DNA from: an uncultured Chloroflexota bacterium | GTDB lineage: Bacteria > Chloroflexota > Dehalococcoidia > UBA3495 | Reading direction: 5' to 3' | Length of the DNA: 9,017 bases | NCBI GenBank assembly: GCA_913020235.1 | Contig: CAJWBT010000075.1 | Coordinates: forward strand, 1-9,017 | In this document: positions 6,702 through 9,017 of the stretch, in pieces | Position numbering within the stretch: position 1 is the first letter of the stretch | How the letters are laid out: each line of letters starts with the position of its first letter | Position numbers and translations under genes: made by a program | Notes under the pieces: model-generated | What the model saw: only the letters and a program-made list of their open reading frames with translations | Databases searched by the model: none | What the model was told of the DNA's origin: nothing

Positions 6702-8522
6702 CTAGGAGGGCCGCATGGTCTCATAGATCCTGCCTATCTCAGTGCGGCATGGTGTTCCGACCCATTCCTGGATCTTGCCTGGGTTGTAGCCCCACAGAGA
6801 GCCGCCTGCGACAATGGGAGGCCAGAGGTAGGTCTCATCTAACCAACGCTTCATCTCGTGCTCTACCGCCATCCGCTCCGCCGTGTCGGGGGTTTCCGTT
6901 CTCTTGATGAACTCTGACCACTCATCGAAGTATTGAGGGTGCTTCCAGTAGACTTCGCCAGTTTCCTTGACGAGGCCGCCTATATAGCTCTCTTTATTTT
7001 TCGCGTCCATTCCACTCCGCCACCGAGGCAACGGAATAGGGCGGCAAGCTGTGCGTCGGGTGCCCACTGAGGCCACTGAAGATTCGTCATCTATCCCGTC
7101 AGCGTCGAAGAGGCTGCCGTAGACCGAGGACTCTGTAATCGACATCCTGAACTTGATGCCCAGGGTTCCGCTTATCATATTGGCAGCGGCTAGGGCGACG
7201 TCGGGAAGCCACGGACTGCCCATATGGAAGTAGGCATGCCAGTTGATCGGCGGGATACCTTCGCCCCCAGGATAGCCGGCTTCGACCAGCAGGGCTTTCG
7301 CCGCCTCTTGATCGTAGGGGATGATGTTCTCACGCATATGCTTCATTTCAACTTCAGGGTCCAGTCCGGCGGTCGTGCTCCAGACTGCAGTCCCGTATGG
7401 GTAGGAAGCATAGCCGCCCATGATGGTGTCGACGATTTTGTCTCGGTCTATCGACATGGCAATGGCTTTACGTACCCGGACATCTTGAAGGGGATGGCCC
7501 TCAGGGGCTCGCGGGTCAAAAGTGTTGAAGAAGGGGATTACCGCCTGGTTGCTCTCAGGTACGAACATTAACGAAAGCCCTGCGGGTTCGACTTCAGGTG
7601 CGGCATCAGGCGTCAGAACGAAGATATCAGCCTCTCCGGTGCGCCCCATAGCCAAGCGGGTGCCCATCTCCGGCACCTCGTACATTATCACCTTGTCGTA
7701 AGCCGGTGTAGACCGGTACGGGTGGGGAAGTGCAGTTGATTTTTCCCACTCGTAGCTAGTGGCCGGGACGTGTGAGACCGTCTTCCATGGACCAGAGCCC
7801 AGAGGAGTTTTGTCCATCAGCGTAGGGACCACGTTAATATCGATGTTGTTCTCTTCGACGAAATGCTTGGGGATAACCACCGAGATCGGCTCGACCAGGG
7901 AGCTGATCTCGTAGTGCAAGAGGGGGGAGACGTTGTTGAGGTGAAAAACCACCGTGTAGTCATCTATTATCTCAACCTCTCCGATGATGTCCCGCCACCG
8001 CTGGGCGCAACACGTGCCTGCCTCGGACAACTGCCACTCCAGGCCATATTGGACGTCTTCGGCGGTGACTTCATGGCCGTCCTGGAATTTCATGCCTTTG
8101 CGCAGCTTAAAAGTCCAAGCTGCGCCGTCCGTGGATGCCTCCCATGACTCGGCCACGCCCGGAATCAGCGTTCCTTTGACCGGATCCACGTCAAGCAGCA
8201 TGTCGTGTGACAATGTCTTGTATTGCTGCCAGACAGGCCGCGACCCGTCCCGTGTATCGGCGGTATCCCCGACTGTGTCGATCGCTACTATAAGTGAATT
8301 GGTCGGGGTCTCAGATGGCACTCCTTTGGGTTTTTCGGCCGCGGGCGCCGGAGCCGCTGTGGGTGCCGCTGCAGGTGCGGCTGCCGGAGCCGCTGCAGGC
8401 GCTGCGGGTGCCGCTGCAGGCGCTGCAGCGGGGGCTGGCGCCGGTTCATCCGCCCCTCCGCACGCAAACGCGAAAATCAGCATGGTTGCTGCCAGCATGG
8501 ACAGAGCACCAATCCGTTTCAT
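6702..8522 (-). CDS. Peptide/nickel-type ABC transporter solute-binding lipoprotein (SBP family 5)
   Basis: Extracytoplasmic binding protein that captures substrate and delivers it to the permeases. The N-terminus has a lipoprotein signal (KR, then a hydrophobic stretch to FAFAC) with lipidated Cys21 followed by GG. An Ala/Pro linker follows (residues 27-62), then the family 5 binding fold: LSHDMLLDVDPVKGTLIPGVAESWE, W-T-F-K-L-R-K-G-M-K-F-Q-D-G (the classic signature), TAEDVQYGLEW, PLGSGPWK, VRVRKAIAMSIDRDKIVD and YDQEAAKALLVEAGYPGG. At 606 residues it is within the family's upper range. ATG 8522 is preceded by AAGGAG at good spacing. It is the first gene after the main promoter. Oddity: residues 477-507 look out of frame. 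Reading +1 there gives a more family-like stretch (QWPQWAPDAQLAALF, CLGGGVEW), implying two compensating indels. The natural ligand cannot be inferred; the family binds peptides, sugars, opines and metals. Confidence 0.93.
   Translation of the reverse strand: MKRIGALSMLAATMLIFAFACGGADEPAPAPAAAPAAAPAAPAAAPAAAPAAAPTAAPAPAAEKPKGVPSETPTNSLIVAIDTVGDTADTRDGSRPVWQQYKTLSHDMLLDVDPVKGTLIPGVAESWEASTDGAAWTFKLRKGMKFQDGHEVTAEDVQYGLEWQLSEAGTCCAQRWRDIIGEVEIIDDYTVVFHLNNVSPLLHYEISSLVEPISVVIPKHFVEENNIDINVVPTLMDKTPLGSGPWKTVSHVPATSYEWEKSTALPHPYRSTPAYDKVIMYEVPEMGTRLAMGRTGEADIFVLTPDAAPEVEPAGLSLMFVPESNQAVIPFFNTFDPRAPEGHPLQDVRVRKAIAMSIDRDKIVDTIMGGYASYPYGTAVWSTTAGLDPEVEMKHMRENIIPYDQEAAKALLVEAGYPGGEGIPPINWHAYFHMGSPWLPDVALAAANMISGTLGIKFRMSITESSVYGSLFDADGIDDESSVASVGTRRTACRPIPLPRWRSGMDAKNKESYIGGLVKETGEVYWKHPQYFDEWSEFIKRTETPDTAERMAVEHEMKRWLDETYLWPPIVAGGSLWGYNPGKIQEWVGTPCRTEIGRIYETMRPS
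8337..8444 (-). repeat. Ala/Pro low-complexity linker repeat
   Basis: Codons for residues 27-62 of the binding lipoprotein encode about nine short Ala-rich units separated by proline (mainly AAAP, with AP, AAP and TAAP variants). The DNA is built from GCCGCTGCAGGTGC-like units. It follows the lipid-anchored cysteine and probably works as a flexible or extended tether holding the binding domain away from the membrane. Such repeats change length easily by slippage, so the copy number may vary between strains. Confidence 0.85.
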
Positions 8523-8632
8523 ATCACTCTCCTTAGAACTGACTCATTCACTATCCGAAACACCCGAACGATTAAGCCACCGCCTTCGATTGATCCAATA
8601 CCTACCGCGACGATCCAAACACGCCTGTATGA

Positions 8633-8661
8633 TTTATACGCCGACTTATCGAATGAGGCAA
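8633..8661 (-). promoter_or_regulatory. Putative sigma70-type promoter of the transporter operon
   Basis: On the minus strand, -35 TTGCCT (8661-8656, 4 of 6 consensus matches) and -10 TATAAA (8638-8633, 5 of 6) are separated by exactly 17 bp. Transcription would start near 8626, giving a leader of about 100 nt before the binding-protein ATG at 8522. This is the best promoter match I found upstream of the operon. Confidence 0.55.
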
Positions 8662-8664
8662 TGG

Positions 8665-8705
8665 AGTCTTACTACAAAGTTTGCGTTGCAAGTTGTAGTA
8701 AGACT
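8665..8705. promoter_or_regulatory. 13-bp perfect inverted repeat, putative operator
   Basis: AGTCTTACTACAA (8665-8677) and its exact complement TTGTAGTAAGACT (8693-8705) flank a 15-nt spacer. Arm centres are about 28 bp apart, near three helical turns. The repeat ends 4 bp upstream of the -35 of the leftward promoter, with its centre near -59. It also overlaps the -35/spacer/-10 region of a possible rightward promoter. No T-tract follows on either strand, so a terminator is unlikely. The placement suits a dimeric regulator that controls the transporter and possibly represses the divergent gene. The regulator is not identified. Confidence 0.6.
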
Positions 8706-8710
8706 ACAAT
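8681..8710 (+). promoter_or_regulatory. Weak candidate divergent promoter
   Basis: TTGCGT (8681-8686) and TACAAT (8705-8710, 5 of 6 matches to the -10 consensus) are separated by 18 bp, pointing toward the truncated gene at 8950. The -35 matches only in TTG. Its overlap with the inverted repeat makes it more interesting than the score alone would suggest. Confidence 0.3.
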
Positions 8711-8728
8711 ATAGAAAGGAACCGCCAT

Positions 8729-8917
8729 ATGATGGCGTTCACTCGCGTGTCCTCATTCAGCAAATACAGACCCACACTCGATAAGAAACAGATATCTGGA
8801 TTCCCATCCCATGTACGCATTTGGTCCGTGCCGCTCGCGATGCGTGAAACGAAGCCACGCCTGTCGAAAGTTACTGATTCTTTCAAAACTCATCGTCTTC
8901 GGTTGTTGGAAGCCTGA
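8729..8917 (+). CDS. Possible small hypothetical protein (62 residues)
   Basis: The frame starts at ATG 8729 with AAAGGA 8 nt upstream and ends 32 nt before the start of the next rightward gene. The product is basic, with many Lys, Arg and Ser residues, no membrane segment, and no motif I recognise. Its ribosome site would lie at or just downstream of the predicted start of the divergent transcript, leaving almost no leader; this counts against it. It could be a leader peptide for the gene at 8950, or chance. The region 8523-8949 otherwise holds only the promoter elements and the inverted repeat. Confidence 0.2.
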   Translation: MMAFTRVSSFSKYRPTLDKKQISGFPSHVRIWSVPLAMRETKPRLSKVTDSFKTHRLRLLEA

Positions 8918-8949
8918 GAACCCACCAAAAAGGTAGGAGAGATACAGCC

Positions 8950-9017
8950 ATGGAACGCGAAGTGCCGCAACGCAATCCCAGGTCACAGGATATCGGGAGG
9001 GTCACGCCCCGTCAAGT
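8950..9017 (+). CDS. Start of a divergent gene, cut off by the window end
   Basis: ATG at 8950 is preceded by TAGGAG about 10 nt upstream, and the frame stays open for 22 codons to the edge (MEREVPQRNPRSQDIGRVTP...). The visible N-terminus is charged and polar, with no signal peptide, so the product is probably cytoplasmic. Nothing identifies the family. Its divergent position beside the transporter operon, with a shared palindrome, is the usual arrangement for a local regulator, but a metabolic enzyme is equally possible. Confidence 0.45.
   Translation, partial: MEREVPQRNPRSQDIGRVTPRQ

Noticed and set aside
7984..8784. Rightward 266-residue frame opposite the binding-protein N-terminus
   Set aside because: It is the antisense of the signal peptide and Ala/Pro linker. 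Its own Ala/Gly-rich stretch is just the reverse reading of the repeat.

Overview
The window is about 9 kb of moderately GC-rich bacterial DNA. It is dominated by one minus-strand operon for a peptide/nickel-type (Dpp/Opp family) ABC importer. The organism is probably a member of the Chloroflexota, in the SAR202/Dehalococcoidia direction. This is inferred from three things: a lipoprotein solute-binding protein with a long Ala/Pro linker after the lipid-anchor cysteine, a CaiB/BaiF CoA-transferase inside a Dpp-type operon, and an adjacent mandelate racemase/enolase-superfamily remnant. Expansion of the enolase superfamily is established for SAR202. The assignment is not proven from this window alone.

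Layout in the direction of transcription (right to left). A control region (about 8523-8949) holds a good sigma70-type promoter pointing left, a perfect 13-bp inverted repeat just upstream of it, a weaker promoter pointing right, and the start of a rightward gene cut off by the window end. Then come the solute-binding lipoprotein (8522-6702), a strong intercistronic hairpin (6652-6685), a 20-bp tandem duplication (6525-6564), permease DppB (6514-5597), permease DppC (5583-4687), a family III CoA-transferase (4541-3330), and ATPases DppD (3173-2184) and DppF (2187-1219, ATGA overlap with DppD). Downstream lies decayed sequence: a broken enolase-superfamily gene (about 1130-758) and perhaps the tail of another gene. 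A four-helix membrane protein of unknown function follows (701-255). I recognise no gene in bases 1-254.

The five transporter genes make a complete importer: a lipid-anchored binding protein, two membrane subunits and two ATPases. The CoA-transferase between the permeases and the ATPases suggests that the imported compound, or a product of it, is a carboxylic acid activated as a CoA thioester. The substrate may therefore not be a peptide, but this is inference.

The main points to re-examine are: (1) about 31 residues of the binding protein appear to be translated out of frame because of two compensating single-base indels; (2) the enolase-superfamily pseudogene, readable in pieces in several frames; (3) the palindrome in the divergent promoter region; (4) the hairpin after the binding-protein gene. 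I found no CRISPR array, rRNA, tRNA, insertion sequence or clearly novel defence or biosynthetic system.
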